Positions 8,260-18,014 are shown, counted from the stretch's first letter. The stretch is DNA of 58,311 nucleotides from DAITMV01 sp046318595 (GCA_046318595.1 JBKCTV010000026.1:1-58311); one strand, 5' to 3'. The notes: a model not told the origin generated them from the letters alone. Numbers and translations are program-made.

Positions 8260-9390
8260 TCATCGGCCGGTTTCCCGGCCAGGGGGCGTGCGGCTCAAGC
8301 GCAATGCGCTCAAGGAATCGGCCAGATTCGGCAGTTCGATGTCGACCTGAGCGCGCAGCAACAGATCGAGCGTTTCGATGACGTCCTTGACCTGCGGGTC
8401 CCGCACATCGAAATAACGGACCAGGTTTTGACGGCTGCTGGACAGATCGCTGCGCAAAATCGCCTGTTGCCGCGATAACAGCGCCCAGCGCGCGTTGAGC
8501 AACTGCAGCCGCATACTTTGGCGAACGAAATAATTCTGCGTGGGCGTCAGCAGCAAGGCATCCGGATTACTGACTTCGCGAATGCTGACGAGCCGTCGCA
8601 GATCGTTCCACACGGCCTGCGTCAGGCGCGTCAGGGCCTGACGCGTGATTTGCCAGAAATTTTCGTACCAAGTCAGGGGGGCGTCGACAGCCACGCCCGC
8701 TGGCGCAGACTGATCTGCGGCCGTGTCCTGGAGTGCCAGGTTGCCGTGGCCGGGCTCGGACATCATGGGTAAACCGTCGAGTTTACGAGCGACATCGTCG
8801 AGTTGCAGCGCCAACCGCGGCACATCGACTTTCGGCAAAGCCCTGAGCCGGTCGATGTCGCGCCGCAGGGCTTTGCGCAGGTTGGCGAAGCCGGGCCGTT
8901 CAGCGCTTCCCAGCCGAATGTCGGCCTGTTGAAGCGCCAATAACGCGCCTTCGGCATTGCCGATGAGCTGCAATTGTTGGGCCGCCAACGCGACGATTTG
9001 TTCGACGTCGGCCAGCGCCGTCTCGTCGCGATTTTTCAGTAAATTTTGATAGAGCGCTTCCAGCGCCTGTTGCTGGGCTGTGGACTCCTGCAGTTTGGCT
9101 TCGAGCAAGGCCAGACGAACATTGAGGTTATCGGTTTTCGCCGTGTTGGAGGCGAGCTGATCCTTGTCCGAGCGGATTTGGGATGCCACGTCCTGGACAC
9201 GTCGCCCGAAGTCTTCGCGGGTCTGTGCCAGCCAGTTGCGGGTTGCAAATGTCAAAATGACGATCAACACCAATGCAATGGCCGCCAAAACCAATGCGGG
9301 ATGCCGTTGACGAACGGGAACGGCCCGCGCGACGACGGGCTCCATCAAAGGAGTAACGATAGGGGACGGTTGCGAAACAGCAGGCTCCAC
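8260..9390 (-). CDS. hemX: HemX protein (uroporphyrinogen III methyltransferase-like, membrane-anchored)
   Basis: A 376-residue protein with a Pro-rich cytoplasmic start and a single membrane helix (ALVLAAIALVLIVILTFA, about 33-50). A long coiled coil follows, and then the conserved HemX domain (for example WYENFWQITRQALTRLTQ). The family is often annotated as uroporphyrinogen III C-methyltransferase, but it lacks the methylase fold and no activity is established. It lies between hemD and hemY, about 60 bases after hemD and 25 bases before hemY, consistent with one hemCDXY transcript. Confidence 0.92.
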   Translation of the reverse strand: MEPAVSQPSPIVTPLMEPVVARAVPVRQRHPALVLAAIALVLIVILTFATRNWLAQTREDFGRRVQDVASQIRSDKDQLASNTAKTDNLNVRLALLEAKLQESTAQQQALEALYQNLLKNRDETALADVEQIVALAAQQLQLIGNAEGALLALQQADIRLGSAERPGFANLRKALRRDIDRLRALPKVDVPRLALQLDDVARKLDGLPMMSEPGHGNLALQDTAADQSAPAGVAVDAPLTWYENFWQITRQALTRLTQAVWNDLRRLVSIREVSNPDALLLTPTQNYFVRQSMRLQLLNARWALLSRQQAILRSDLSSSRQNLVRYFDVRDPQVKDVIETLDLLLRAQVDIELPNLADSLSALRLSRTPPGRETGR

Positions 9391-9450
9391 CGAAATTTTG
9401 AATGACCACGATTAAAGAATTATAAGGACTTTGTTTGGCCTGCGCAGCAA

Positions 9451-10260
9451 TCAGGGGAAATCGAGCGCATCCTGCAGCGCCGGCCATCCGGGTGCGATCG
9501 TTCGGACAGCGCTGAAGCCCGCCTCGTGCGCGGCTGCGGCGATCCGCGGATGGGTCGCCAATACATCTGCAGCAAACGCCGTTTGCTGTAAATCGGCGGG
9601 CAAACAGTGGCGTAATTTTTTTGCCAGACACGCACTCCCTTCGCTGCTCGTCAAGTGCCAGGCGACGCTGAGACTTTTTTGCAAGGCCGCGCGCAGCCAA
9701 TTTTGCAGTTCTTGCAACTGCTTCTCATGCCACACCGCCGCCGCACGCCGGTATGCAATCACTATCGCCAATTTCGCCGCTTTATTCTGCAAGCGATCCG
9801 CAAGCCAGGGCCGCCCTCCCTCGCCTTTGACGAGCAACACCGCCATCCCCGCCCAGCATACCGTCCGTTCGCTCAGCACCGCCCATAACCCTGCCGCATC
9901 TTGCGAAAAACCACCCGCCGCGTCTGGCCAGATGAGCTGATGCGGCATGATGCCTGCCGCTTGTGCAACAGTGGCGCTGCCGCGGCCCATGACCGCAACC
10001 GGCAGATCGGCCGGCCAGATCGTCGGAAACGCCGGACGGCTCAACGCAATCGCGCCAGGACTGACAAAAATCACAAGGCGGGGTTGACCGTTCGTCGTGG
10101 ACAGCCAGGCGCCGATGGCGCTTTTTGTATTGCTGAACGGGGTCAAGTTCAGCGCAGGCAGCCAAGACGCCTCGACACTGCCGAACGCCGCCGGCAGATC
10201 GGGCGGCGCACGATACTCGAGCGCGGGGCGCGTCAATACAACCAGGCGCCGCGCCGTCAT
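9451..10260 (-). CDS. hemD: Uroporphyrinogen-III synthase
   Basis: Cyclises hydroxymethylbilane to uroporphyrinogen III. About 269 residues from the ATG at 10260, four bases after the hemC stop; an in-frame start ten codons earlier would lie inside hemC. The family is poorly conserved. Support is the opening RRLVVLTRPALEY, the central IFVSPGAIA, a late LTSSEGSACL segment matching the usual T/S-S-x-x-A region, and above all the position directly after hemC. It is not fused to hemX as in some relatives. Confidence 0.88.
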   Translation of the reverse strand: MTARRLVVLTRPALEYRAPPDLPAAFGSVEASWLPALNLTPFSNTKSAIGAWLSTTNGQPRLVIFVSPGAIALSRPAFPTIWPADLPVAVMGRGSATVAQAAGIMPHQLIWPDAAGGFSQDAAGLWAVLSERTVCWAGMAVLLVKGEGGRPWLADRLQNKAAKLAIVIAYRRAAAVWHEKQLQELQNWLRAALQKSLSVAWHLTSSEGSACLAKKLRHCLPADLQQTAFAADVLATHPRIAAAAHEAGFSAVRTIAPGWPALQDALDFP

Positions 10261-10264
10261 GGGC

Positions 10265-11191
10265 TTAAACGGGGCCGAGCGCCTGGGCAATCAGGCGCTC
10301 GGCCCCTTGCTCGCGCAGACGCTCAACCACTTTCAAGGCGATCGCCTCGCCATCGCAAGCGCATCCGACGGCTTGCGCCTGCAAAGTTTCCCGCCCATCG
10401 ACGGATGCGACCCGCGCTGTCAAAGTCAGATGCTCATCGGGCGACAGCGTGGCATACGCCGCCAAAGGTACCTGACAACTGCCGCCCAGTTCGCGGGCAA
10501 CCGTGCGCTCGGCCTCGATGGCCCAGGTGCTGTGCGGATCGACCAGGCTCTGCAAAACGGCCTGCAAGTCCGCACGGTCGGCACCGATTTCCAGCGCCAA
10601 CGCCCCCTGCCCGGCGGCCGGCAAACACACCGCTGGCGACAGTATTTCTCGGATTCGGGTGCCCATGCCAAGCCGATGCACGCCCGCAAAAGCCAGAATC
10701 ATCGCTGCATACTGCCCCTCCTCCAGCTTGCGGAAACGTGTGTCGAGGTTGCCGCGCAGCGGCTCGATTCGTAAGTGCGGATGGGCGGCCAGGATTTGCG
10801 CCTGACGGCGCAAACTCGACGTGCCGACGATAGCGCCTGCCGGCAGCTCGGCCAGACAGGCGTAATCGTTCGAAATGAACGCGTCGTGCGGGTTCTCGCG
10901 CGCCATGAATCCAATCAACTGCAACCCGAATTCCTGGCGCATCGGCACGTCTTTGGCCGAATGCACCGCCAGGTCGGCCTCTCCAGCCAGCAAAGCTTTC
11001 TCGAGCTCTTTGACGAACAGACCCTTGCCGCCGACCTTGGCCAGGCTGCGGTCCACGATCTGGTCGCCCGTCGTCGTCATACCGATGATCTGCACAGCGC
11101 TGACACCGGGCAGCGCCAGCAATTTTGCCTTGACATGCTCGGCTTGCCATAAAGCCAAACGGCTTTCGCGCGAGGCGATACGGATTTCCAT
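10265..11191 (-). CDS. hemC: Porphobilinogen deaminase (hydroxymethylbilane synthase)
   Basis: Joins four porphobilinogen units into hydroxymethylbilane in haem synthesis. The 308 residues have the expected three domains. Seen motifs are RIASRESRLALWQ at the start, GKGLFVKELEKALL, HSAKDVP with the catalytic Asp, TSSLRRQAQ for substrate binding, and LGGSCQVPLA, in which C239 would carry the dipyrromethane cofactor. It is the first gene of the leftward hemC-hemD-hemX-hemY-ppa run and is divergent from argH across a 177-base gap. Confidence 0.97.
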   Translation of the reverse strand: MEIRIASRESRLALWQAEHVKAKLLALPGVSAVQIIGMTTTGDQIVDRSLAKVGGKGLFVKELEKALLAGEADLAVHSAKDVPMRQEFGLQLIGFMARENPHDAFISNDYACLAELPAGAIVGTSSLRRQAQILAAHPHLRIEPLRGNLDTRFRKLEEGQYAAMILAFAGVHRLGMGTRIREILSPAVCLPAAGQGALALEIGADRADLQAVLQSLVDPHSTWAIEAERTVARELGGSCQVPLAAYATLSPDEHLTLTARVASVDGRETLQAQAVGCACDGEAIALKVVERLREQGAERLIAQALGPV

Positions 11192-11344
11192 GGATGGGTG
11201 GTTGGCGGTGTTGTGGACGGCGACGAGTCTAGCATGGGCTGGATGCTATTCGCTGTCTTTTGAATATCGGCAGCTTCGTGGCCAAATGTTCGAGGCTATT
11301 CTCGCGGCCCCGATCGTCCTTCCGCCGCAAAAACCTGCAAGCTT

Positions 11345-11350
11345 TATAAT
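11345..11350 (+). promoter_or_regulatory. Probable -10 element for argH
   Basis: A perfect TATAAT at 11345-11350 lies 18 bases before the argH start codon, which would give a very short leader. No convincing -35 element is seen at the right distance. The hemC promoter should lie in the same 177-base divergent gap, but I cannot place it. Confidence 0.45.
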
Positions 11351-11368
11351 TGCAAATCTTTTCTACCG

Positions 11369-12805
11369 ATGATCACCATGACGGCGCAACTTTCGAAAAA
11401 ATCCGAGGCCTGGTCGGCACGTTTCAACGAACCAATGTCCGAGCGGGTCAAGCGCTATACGGCGTCGGTATTTTTCGATCAGCGCCTTGCCGAGTTCGAC
11501 ATTCAGGGTTCGCTTGCACACGCTAAGATGCTTGGCGCCGTCGGGCTGCTGACGCCGGCCGACCTGCAAGCCATTCAAACCGGCATGCAGGATATCCTGC
11601 AAGAAATCCGCGCGGGAGGGTTCGACTGGCAGCTCGACCTGGAAGACGTTCATCTGAATATCGAACGCCGGCTCACCGAGAAAATCGGCGACGCCGGCAA
11701 GCGCCTGCACACCGGCCGCTCGCGTAACGACCAGGTCGCCACCGATATCCGGCTCTACCTGCGTTTTCATACCGACCGGATCGATGACTTGCTCAAAGGG
11801 GTTTGTGCCGCCCTGCTGAAGGTCGCCAAGCGCCACGCCGCCACCATCATGCCCGGTTTTACGCATCTGCAGGTCGCGCAGCCCGTGACCTTCGGACATC
11901 ACCTGCTTGCGTATGTCGAAATGTTCGAACGCGATCGCGAGCGCCTCGCCGATGGCCGCCGCCGCATCAACCGCCTGCCGCTGGGCGCCGCCGCCCTGGC
12001 TGGCACGAGTTTCCCGATCGACCGCTCGATGGTGGCGGCCGAGCTCGGCTTCGAGGCAGTTACGCGCAACTCTCTGGATTCGGTATCAGACCGCGACTTC
12101 GCCATCGAGTTCTGCGCCACGGCGGCGCTCATCATGATGCATGTATCGCGCTTGTCGGAAGAGTTGGTGTTGTGGATGAGCCCGCGCTTCGCGTTCATTG
12201 ACCTGCCCGACCGGTTCTGCACCGGTTCGTCGATCATGCCGCAAAAGAAAAACCCCGACGTGCCCGAGCTGGCCCGCGGCAAAACCGGTCGGGTGTACGG
12301 CCATTTGACCGCGCTCTTGACACTTATGAAAGCTCAGCCGCTGGCCTACAACAAGGACAATCAGGAAGACAAGGAGCCTTTGTTCGATACCGTCGATACC
12401 GTGATGGACACCTTGACGATTTTCGCTGAGATGCTCGCCGGTATAACCGTCAACGAACGAAACATGCGGGAGGCCGCGCTCGAAGGCTTCGCCACCGCGA
12501 CCGACTTGGCCGACGCGCTCGTCAAGCGTGGATTGGCGTTTCGCGATGCGCACGAGGCCGTGGCGCATGCAGTGCGTTATTGCGTCGACCGCAGCGTGGC
12601 GCTGGAGGATTTGAGCCTACCGCAGTTGCACGAGGCGCTGAATTTGCCGACCAATGCACCACCCGTGGATCAGGCCTTGGCCGACAGCCTCAAACTGGAG
12701 GCTTCGGTTGCTAGCCGCAGTCACCTCGGCGGCACGGCGCCGGCACAGGTTGCGTTGGCCATCGAGGCGGCGCTGCAGCGGCTGAGCGGGAACGCCGATG
12801 CTTGA
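11369..12805 (+). CDS. argH: Argininosuccinate lyase
   Basis: Cleaves argininosuccinate to arginine and fumarate, the final step of arginine synthesis. The 478-residue length is a little above the usual 460. The superfamily signature GSSIMPQKKNP is at 286-296; HTGRSRNDQVATD and MPGFTHLQVAQPV supply other active-site residues. The start is either ATG 11369 or the in-frame ATG 11378; neither has a clear Shine-Dalgarno site. It converges with the histidine kinase gene, leaving a single base between the two stops. Confidence 0.97.
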   Translation: MITMTAQLSKKSEAWSARFNEPMSERVKRYTASVFFDQRLAEFDIQGSLAHAKMLGAVGLLTPADLQAIQTGMQDILQEIRAGGFDWQLDLEDVHLNIERRLTEKIGDAGKRLHTGRSRNDQVATDIRLYLRFHTDRIDDLLKGVCAALLKVAKRHAATIMPGFTHLQVAQPVTFGHHLLAYVEMFERDRERLADGRRRINRLPLGAAALAGTSFPIDRSMVAAELGFEAVTRNSLDSVSDRDFAIEFCATAALIMMHVSRLSEELVLWMSPRFAFIDLPDRFCTGSSIMPQKKNPDVPELARGKTGRVYGHLTALLTLMKAQPLAYNKDNQEDKEPLFDTVDTVMDTLTIFAEMLAGITVNERNMREAALEGFATATDLADALVKRGLAFRDAHEAVAHAVRYCVDRSVALEDLSLPQLHEALNLPTNAPPVDQALADSLKLEASVASRSHLGGTAPAQVALAIEAALQRLSGNADA

Positions 12806-12806
12806 G

Positions 12807-13937
12807 TCAGGCTGCATTCTGCTCCAGCCGTTGGGCCGTAATACAGTCTAGCACCCGTAGCGTGAAAAGCGTGCCGCTCGATCCCGAATGATGAATTTCC
12901 AGCTGCCAGCCAAGCTCGGTGCAAAAGTTTTTAGCCACATATAGGCCGAGCCCCCGCTTGGGCAGGTTGACGCGGGACTGCGGGCCTTTTTCGGATAGCT
13001 GATCGATGACATCGGCAGGCAGGCCCGGTCCGGTATCGCCGATTTCGAAACAATGCACGCCGCCGCGTTCCATGTGGTAGTTCAACCATACCCGGCCCTG
13101 TTCGGTATGGCGCACGGCGTTATGCACCAGATTGGTCAGCACCCGCTTCAGACGCCGCACATCGGTCTGCACCTGCCCTTCATCGGCAGAGATCTCCAAC
13201 GCCAGGCCCTTGAAATCCGCCAGCGGTTTGATCCACGGGCTCATTTCGATGAGTAACTCACCGACCGGACAGGCCGCATAACAACCGGCGATATCGTTAT
13301 CGAGCTGGATCCGCGTTGCTTCCATGGCATTTTCGGCCAGTTCGTGCAGCCAACGCTGGCAGCTCGCGAGTTGAATCACCAAATTTGCAAACCGCCCATC
13401 GTTTTGCATCGCCGGATGAATGATCAGCAGCCCCAAAGCATGCAAAGGCTGACGCATATCATGTTGAATGCCTGCAAGCCAGCGCAGCCGCTCGTTCCAT
13501 TGGCCTTCCAGACGTTTGCGTTCGGCCTGCCAAGCGCGGTGCTGCAAACGGCGCCGCGCGACGCGTTTGAATGCAAGCCGGCGCCGCGCATTCCGCTCGT
13601 ACAGCAATAAGCACAGGACGCTGGTCAAGGTCGCAGTGAGACCCACACTCGCGCTGTTGGGCACGAGATAAATACAGATAGCGGACGCGAGATAACAACC
13701 GGTCGCCAGGGCCCAAACTCCCGAGGTTTCCGGAATTTGCAGATAAGACGCTTTTTTACGTTTGCCGAAGGAAACCAACGCCCCGGTGATCGCCAGACCC
13801 AGCGTAGAAATGGCTGCCGACGTCGACAAGGGTAAAAACGCATGGGTCAGCGATGGCATACAGGCCTGCAATGCCACCGCATAATCGGAATGTCGCGTCA
13901 CCCAAAACGACAGCCGATTGAATACCGAATGCGCCAT
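12807..13937 (-). CDS. Membrane sensor histidine kinase
   Basis: A 376-residue kinase. The N-terminal part has about four hydrophobic helices (roughly 38-57, 74-92 and 97-113 are clearest) with no extracellular sensor domain. It is followed by a basic coiled linker, the H-box IQHDMRQPLHAL with H159, the N-box NLVHNAVRH with N273, and ATP-lid boxes DTGPGLP (301-307) and RGLGLYVAK. It follows the response regulator by nine bases, so the two form a two-component pair. The signal is unknown; a membrane or intracellular cue is more likely than a periplasmic ligand. Confidence 0.9.
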   Translation of the reverse strand: MAHSVFNRLSFWVTRHSDYAVALQACMPSLTHAFLPLSTSAAISTLGLAITGALVSFGKRKKASYLQIPETSGVWALATGCYLASAICIYLVPNSASVGLTATLTSVLCLLLYERNARRRLAFKRVARRRLQHRAWQAERKRLEGQWNERLRWLAGIQHDMRQPLHALGLLIIHPAMQNDGRFANLVIQLASCQRWLHELAENAMEATRIQLDNDIAGCYAACPVGELLIEMSPWIKPLADFKGLALEISADEGQVQTDVRRLKRVLTNLVHNAVRHTEQGRVWLNYHMERGGVHCFEIGDTGPGLPADVIDQLSEKGPQSRVNLPKRGLGLYVAKNFCTELGWQLEIHHSGSSGTLFTLRVLDCITAQRLEQNAA

Positions 13938-13946
13938 ACAAACGCT

Positions 13947-14633
13947 TTAAATCTCGGCCGATGCGGAGCTCACCTGGGCCTGGTCGGCGGGACGCAGCTC
14001 CTGCCAGGCGCGGTATAGCATCGCAGCCTCCAAACGGTTGCGGGCATTGAGCCGCGCCAAAATACTCCGCACATGGGTCTTGATCGTCTCGGGCGACAGG
14101 CCGAGCGCTCTGGCGATTTCGTGATTCGACTCGCCCTGGGCGATACGATGCAGCACGGCGATCTGCCGGTCCGTGATCCGCGCCATGCGTTGCCCGACCG
14201 TCGTTTCGCCCTTGACGCTCACCCGGTCCGGCGTGAATTCCGACCAGGCCGAACGTCGGATCTTGATGAGCATGTTTTCCAGAACAGCGAAAATACGATC
14301 CTGGGAAACGCCCTTGGAGACGAACTCCGTTTCCAGATACTGCGGCGCCAGGGTTTCCAAAACGGCGTCGTTGCCCGACAAAACCACCGTTCGACTGTAA
14401 TCGAACGTTTCCAGCGCGGTTTCTATGACTTCTTCCGGCCCCATGTCCGGCAAACCGGGGTCCAGCACCACCAGGTCGGCTTGCTCGAATTTACTGTGTT
14501 CGAGCGCCGGCAGCAAACGGCTAAACAACTTGATTTCCAGATCGGGATAGCGCGCCAGCATCAAATCGCGCAACGCCATGGCCAACAACGGATGATCATC
14601 GATAATGAAAACGCGAACGCAGGCTGAGCTCAT
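13947..14633 (-). CDS. LuxR/NarL-type response regulator
   Basis: A DNA-binding regulator of 228 residues from the ATG at 14633, chosen because GGAAAG stands at proper spacing; a start at 14648 is also in frame. The receiver domain shows acidic D12/D13, phospho-acceptor D58 in VVLDPGLPD, S86 and K107. The C-terminal LuxR helix-turn-helix (about 155-210) has ITDRQIAVLHRIAQGESN and LSPETIKTHVRSILARL. It is co-oriented with the histidine kinase that follows. Target genes cannot be read from the window. Confidence 0.92.
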   Translation of the reverse strand: MSSACVRVFIIDDHPLLAMALRDLMLARYPDLEIKLFSRLLPALEHSKFEQADLVVLDPGLPDMGPEEVIETALETFDYSRTVVLSGNDAVLETLAPQYLETEFVSKGVSQDRIFAVLENMLIKIRRSAWSEFTPDRVSVKGETTVGQRMARITDRQIAVLHRIAQGESNHEIARALGLSPETIKTHVRSILARLNARNRLEAAMLYRAWQELRPADQAQVSSASAEI

Positions 14634-14786
14634 TTTGGCACTTTCCATTCAAATTCGGTTGTTTGTAGCCCTAGGTGGTCATTTTGTAAACAATAGTTCC
14701 ATGACACCTGGGCACGCCTTGTTATTACGAACGAATTCGAAACGAAAAGGAACCCCGGTTCAGGCGGTGCCGAACAGGGGGACAGG

Positions 14787-16157
14787 CTAATCCAGCGGAT
14801 TACCGCCACTGGCAACGGTCATCGATTCGACCAAAATGCTTCCACATTGCTTGGCGCTGAAGGGCATGACATCGGTGCCTACCGCCACCACGCGCTGGAA
14901 CATATCGCGCAGATTGCCGGCGATCGTGATTTCCTGCACGGGATAGACGATGCGTCCATTCTCTACCCAGTAGCCGAACGCGCCCCGCGAGTAGTCTCCC
15001 GTCATGTAATTTACGCCCTGCCCCATCAACTCGGTCACGAGCAGCCCAGTGCCCATTTTTTTGAGCATCGCGGCCAGATCGTCGTTCGGTTCCGCCAGGC
15101 GACTGGTCAGCAGTAAATTATGCGAACCGCCGGCATTACCGGTGGTTTTCATACCAAGCTTGCGGGCGCTGTACGACGACAGAAAGTAACCACGCAGCTT
15201 GCCCCCGTCGATGACCTTGCGCCGAGCCGTTTTGACGCCCTCGTCATCAAACGGCGAACTGCCGGGGCCCTGCGGTATGAATGGGTCCTCGACGATATCG
15301 ATGTGCGGCGCCCAAACGGATTTACCCAACTGATCGAGCAAAAACGAGGACCGCCGATACAGTGCGCCGCCCGATACAGCCTGGACGAAAGCGCCCACCA
15401 AACCGCTGGCCAACGGTGCCTCGAAAACGACCGGACAGGTCCGCGTGGCGATCCGTCGGGCACCGAGCCTTGCCAGCGCACGCTCGGCGGCATAACGCCC
15501 CAGGCTGCCCGGATCGGCCAGTTTTTCGGCACGCCGTGACGAGCTGTACCAGTAATCACGCTCCATTGGACTGCTTTTACTTTTTTTGGCCTGTGCAATC
15601 GGCGACACGCTGCACGAGTGTCTGCTGTAGGCATACCCCCCTAAAAACCCTCGGGAATTGGCGCTGATGAAATGTCCCGATTCGCTGCTGATCCCGGCGC
15701 CATCGGAGTTGCGGATCATGGGGCTGGTGTCGAGCGCCGCAGCTTCGATTGCCAAGGCGCGTTCGACCGCCTGTGGCGCTTCGATGGACCAGGGATGATA
15801 GAGGTCGAGATCGGGTGGTTTGCGCACCAGCAAGTTTTTTTCCGGCAGGCCGGCACAGTCGTCCTCAGCGGTGTAGCGGGCAATGTCGAGTGCTGCACGC
15901 ACTGTCTGCAAAATGGCGGCTTGGGAAAAATCTGACGATGCAGCGCTGCCTTTGCGCTGCCCGACATACACATCGATGCTAAAGGATTTGTCCTGGGTGC
16001 GCTCGATGGTTTCGACCTCGCCCAACCTGACACCAACCGACAAACCTGCGCTTTCCGAGACATCGACGGCGCAATCGGTAGCACCCAGTTCAGCCGCCTG
16101 CGCCAGGGCCAGCGCTGTCAATTCGGTGAGTTGTTCGTTCGAGTAACTGAAGCTCAT
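14787..16157 (-). CDS. pmbA: TldE/PmbA-type metalloprotease subunit
   Basis: The PmbA (TldE) subunit of the TldD/TldE peptidase, which degrades unfolded peptides and matures modified peptides. The 456 residues include SAGLSVGVRLGEVETIERT near the N-terminus, a central NSDGAGISSESG, and C-terminal GNAGGSHNL and YMTGDYSRGAFGYWVENG, all family hallmarks. The ATG at 16157 is preferred to a TTG two codons earlier. It is divergent from yjgA, as in many proteobacteria. No tldD is in the window. Confidence 0.95.
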   Translation of the reverse strand: MSFSYSNEQLTELTALALAQAAELGATDCAVDVSESAGLSVGVRLGEVETIERTQDKSFSIDVYVGQRKGSAASSDFSQAAILQTVRAALDIARYTAEDDCAGLPEKNLLVRKPPDLDLYHPWSIEAPQAVERALAIEAAALDTSPMIRNSDGAGISSESGHFISANSRGFLGGYAYSRHSCSVSPIAQAKKSKSSPMERDYWYSSSRRAEKLADPGSLGRYAAERALARLGARRIATRTCPVVFEAPLASGLVGAFVQAVSGGALYRRSSFLLDQLGKSVWAPHIDIVEDPFIPQGPGSSPFDDEGVKTARRKVIDGGKLRGYFLSSYSARKLGMKTTGNAGGSHNLLLTSRLAEPNDDLAAMLKKMGTGLLVTELMGQGVNYMTGDYSRGAFGYWVENGRIVYPVQEITIAGNLRDMFQRVVAVGTDVMPFSAKQCGSILVESMTVASGGNPLD

Positions 16158-16204
16158 GAGCAATCAACCATTTTTTGATCAGGAAAGCCGCTAATATACA
16201 GCGC

Positions 16205-16735
16205 ATGAGCGATGAAAAAATTTTAGATACCGAGGATACGCCGGAAAAACCGAGCAAATCCGAACTCAAACGCCGTATGACCGCGCTACAGAAAATCGGC
16301 GAACAGCTGGCCGACATGCCGTTGGACAAAGCCAAGCGATCGCCGGCCAGTGAGCGCCTGTTAGCGGCAATTACCGAATACCACCGCAGCCGCTCGCATG
16401 AAGGCCGCCGCCGCCAGCGCCAATACATCGGCAAGCTGATGCGCGACGAGGACGGTGACGCACTGGAAGCCTGGATCACCGGGGAAAGTCTCGAACAGAA
16501 ACTGGCGGTGACGCACATGCACACGGCCGAGCATTGGCGCGACCAGCTTTTACAAACGCCGGGTTCGTTGAACGATTTTATTGCGCAATACCCAGTTCCT
16601 TCGGCGCCCGAGCTGCACCAGCTGATTCGTACCGCCAGACTCGAAAAAGAAAAGAACAAACCGCCCCGTGCGGCCCGTGAGCTGTATCGGTTGGTTTTTG
16701 CCTGTGTGTCGCAGGCCGGGAGCGGCAATGTTTGA
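16205..16735 (+). CDS. darP: DarP/YjgA ribosome-associated protein (DUF615)
   Basis: A 176-residue DUF615 protein that acts late in assembly of the large ribosomal subunit. Support is the SKSELKRRMTALQKIGEQL opening, the LLAAITEYHRSRSHEGRRRQ central motif, and the LHQLIRTARLEKEKNKPPRA ending. The ATG at 16205 fits the family N-terminus; an in-frame start 30 bases upstream would add residues unlike the family. It overlaps the following gene by eight bases and is divergent from pmbA, a conserved neighbour. Confidence 0.93.
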   Translation: MSDEKILDTEDTPEKPSKSELKRRMTALQKIGEQLADMPLDKAKRSPASERLLAAITEYHRSRSHEGRRRQRQYIGKLMRDEDGDALEAWITGESLEQKLAVTHMHTAEHWRDQLLQTPGSLNDFIAQYPVPSAPELHQLIRTARLEKEKNKPPRAARELYRLVFACVSQAGSGNV

Positions 16736-17306
16736 TCGCATTACGATCGGTCTGGTGTCAGTCAGCGACCGGGCGACCGCAGGCCAATACACCGACCAGG
16801 GTCTGCCCGAGCTGAAAAAATGGCTGCAGAGCGCCCTCCTGAACCCGCTCGATCTGGTGGAGCGTTTGCTTCCGGACGAGCAGCCTTTGATCGAAGAGAC
16901 CTTGATCGAACTGGCCGATCGCCGCGTTTGCGACCTGGTGCTGACCACTGGTGGCACGGGCCCTGCGCTGCGCGATGTCACGCCGGACGCCATGGCCGCC
17001 GTAGCCGACCGGCTCATGCCGGGCTTTGGCGAGCAAATGCGGCAGATCAGCATGGCGTTCGTGCCGACGGCCATCCTGTCCAGACAGATAGGCGCTATCC
17101 GGGGTAAAACGTTGATGCTCAGCCTGCCTGGCCAGCCCAAGGCGATCGCGCAAACGCTTCAGGGGCTGCCGACCGTTCCGGGTATTTTTGCCGCAGTCCC
17201 CTATTGCATCGATTTGCTCGGTGGACCTTATTTAAAAACCAACCAAACCATCGTCGACGCGTTTCGCCCTGCGTCTGCCATTCGTCCCGACAAGGAAACA
17301 GCATGA
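16728..17306 (+). CDS. mog: Molybdopterin adenylyltransferase (Mog/MoaB type)
   Basis: Activates molybdopterin by adenylylation before molybdate insertion. The 192 residues begin ITIGLVSVSDRATAGQYTDQG and contain the TTGGTGPALRDVTPDA nucleotide/pterin-binding motif, then LMPGFGEQMR and LPGQPKAI. This matches Mog more than MoaB in length. The ATG at 16728 lies inside the end of darP (eight-base overlap). The stop overlaps the start of the esterase gene, so the three are translationally coupled. Confidence 0.92.
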   Translation: MFDRITIGLVSVSDRATAGQYTDQGLPELKKWLQSALLNPLDLVERLLPDEQPLIEETLIELADRRVCDLVLTTGGTGPALRDVTPDAMAAVADRLMPGFGEQMRQISMAFVPTAILSRQIGAIRGKTLMLSLPGQPKAIAQTLQGLPTVPGIFAAVPYCIDLLGGPYLKTNQTIVDAFRPASAIRPDKETA

Positions 17307-17989
17307 ACCAAAGCTTGCAATACATTCAACTCGAAAGCGAAAAAAACCCGGAATTCGCCGTAATCTGGATGCATGGTCTGGGAGCCGATGGCTTCGATTT
17401 CGTGCCGCTGGTCAAAGAACTACAGAGCTTTGGTCTGCCGCCGATCCGGTTCATTTTTCCACATGCGCCGCATCGCGCCGTCACTATCAACCAGGGTCAT
17501 CCGATGCCTGCCTGGTATGACATTACCGAGTCCCTGCTCGAAGGCCGACAGGAAGATGAAACCGGACTGCGCGAGTCCGAAGTGCAGATCCGTGCGTTGA
17601 TCAAGGCCCAGCGTCTGGCCGGCATCGACAGCCGGCGCATTGCATTAGCCGGGTTTTCGCAAGGCGGCGCCATGACATATCAGGTTGGTCTGCGCCATAC
17701 CGAAACACTGGCGGGTTTGATCGTTTTGTCGGCCTACCTGCCGCTGTCAGGGTCGATCAAAACCGAACGGCATGCCGCCAACCACACCACGCCAATTTTT
17801 GCCGCGCACGGCACGCAAGACCCGGTCGTTCCTTTGCAGCGTGGCACGGATGCCGCAGCGACTTTGCAGCGGCTCTGCTACGATGTGCAATGGCACCAGT
17901 ACCCGATGCAACACTCGGTCTGCGCGGATGAAATATCGGATATTGCGGATTTTTTAAGGGGAATTTTCGTGCTGGACGATAAAGCGTAA
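17303..17989 (+). CDS. Phospholipase/carboxylesterase family alpha/beta-hydrolase
   Basis: A 228-residue serine hydrolase of the acyl-protein thioesterase-like carboxylesterase family. Seen are the oxyanion-region WMHGLGADGFDF, the nucleophile elbow GFSQGG with S119, D173 in HGTQDPVVP, and H204 in the YPMQHSV stretch, giving the full triad. AGGAAAC-like bases (CAAGGAAACAGC) precede the ATG at 17303, which overlaps the mog stop. It probably hydrolyses short acyl esters; the physiological substrate is unknown. Confidence 0.93.
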   Translation: MNQSLQYIQLESEKNPEFAVIWMHGLGADGFDFVPLVKELQSFGLPPIRFIFPHAPHRAVTINQGHPMPAWYDITESLLEGRQEDETGLRESEVQIRALIKAQRLAGIDSRRIALAGFSQGGAMTYQVGLRHTETLAGLIVLSAYLPLSGSIKTERHAANHTTPIFAAHGTQDPVVPLQRGTDAAATLQRLCYDVQWHQYPMQHSVCADEISDIADFLRGIFVLDDKA

Positions 17990-18014
17990 CTCTCTCGAAA
18001 CTGCTTTATGTCTT

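Noticed and set aside
12807..14633. Two-component pair as a quorum-sensing system
   Set aside because: Kinase and regulator are standard, no autoinducer synthase or peptide gene is adjacent, and LuxR here refers only to the DNA-binding domain.
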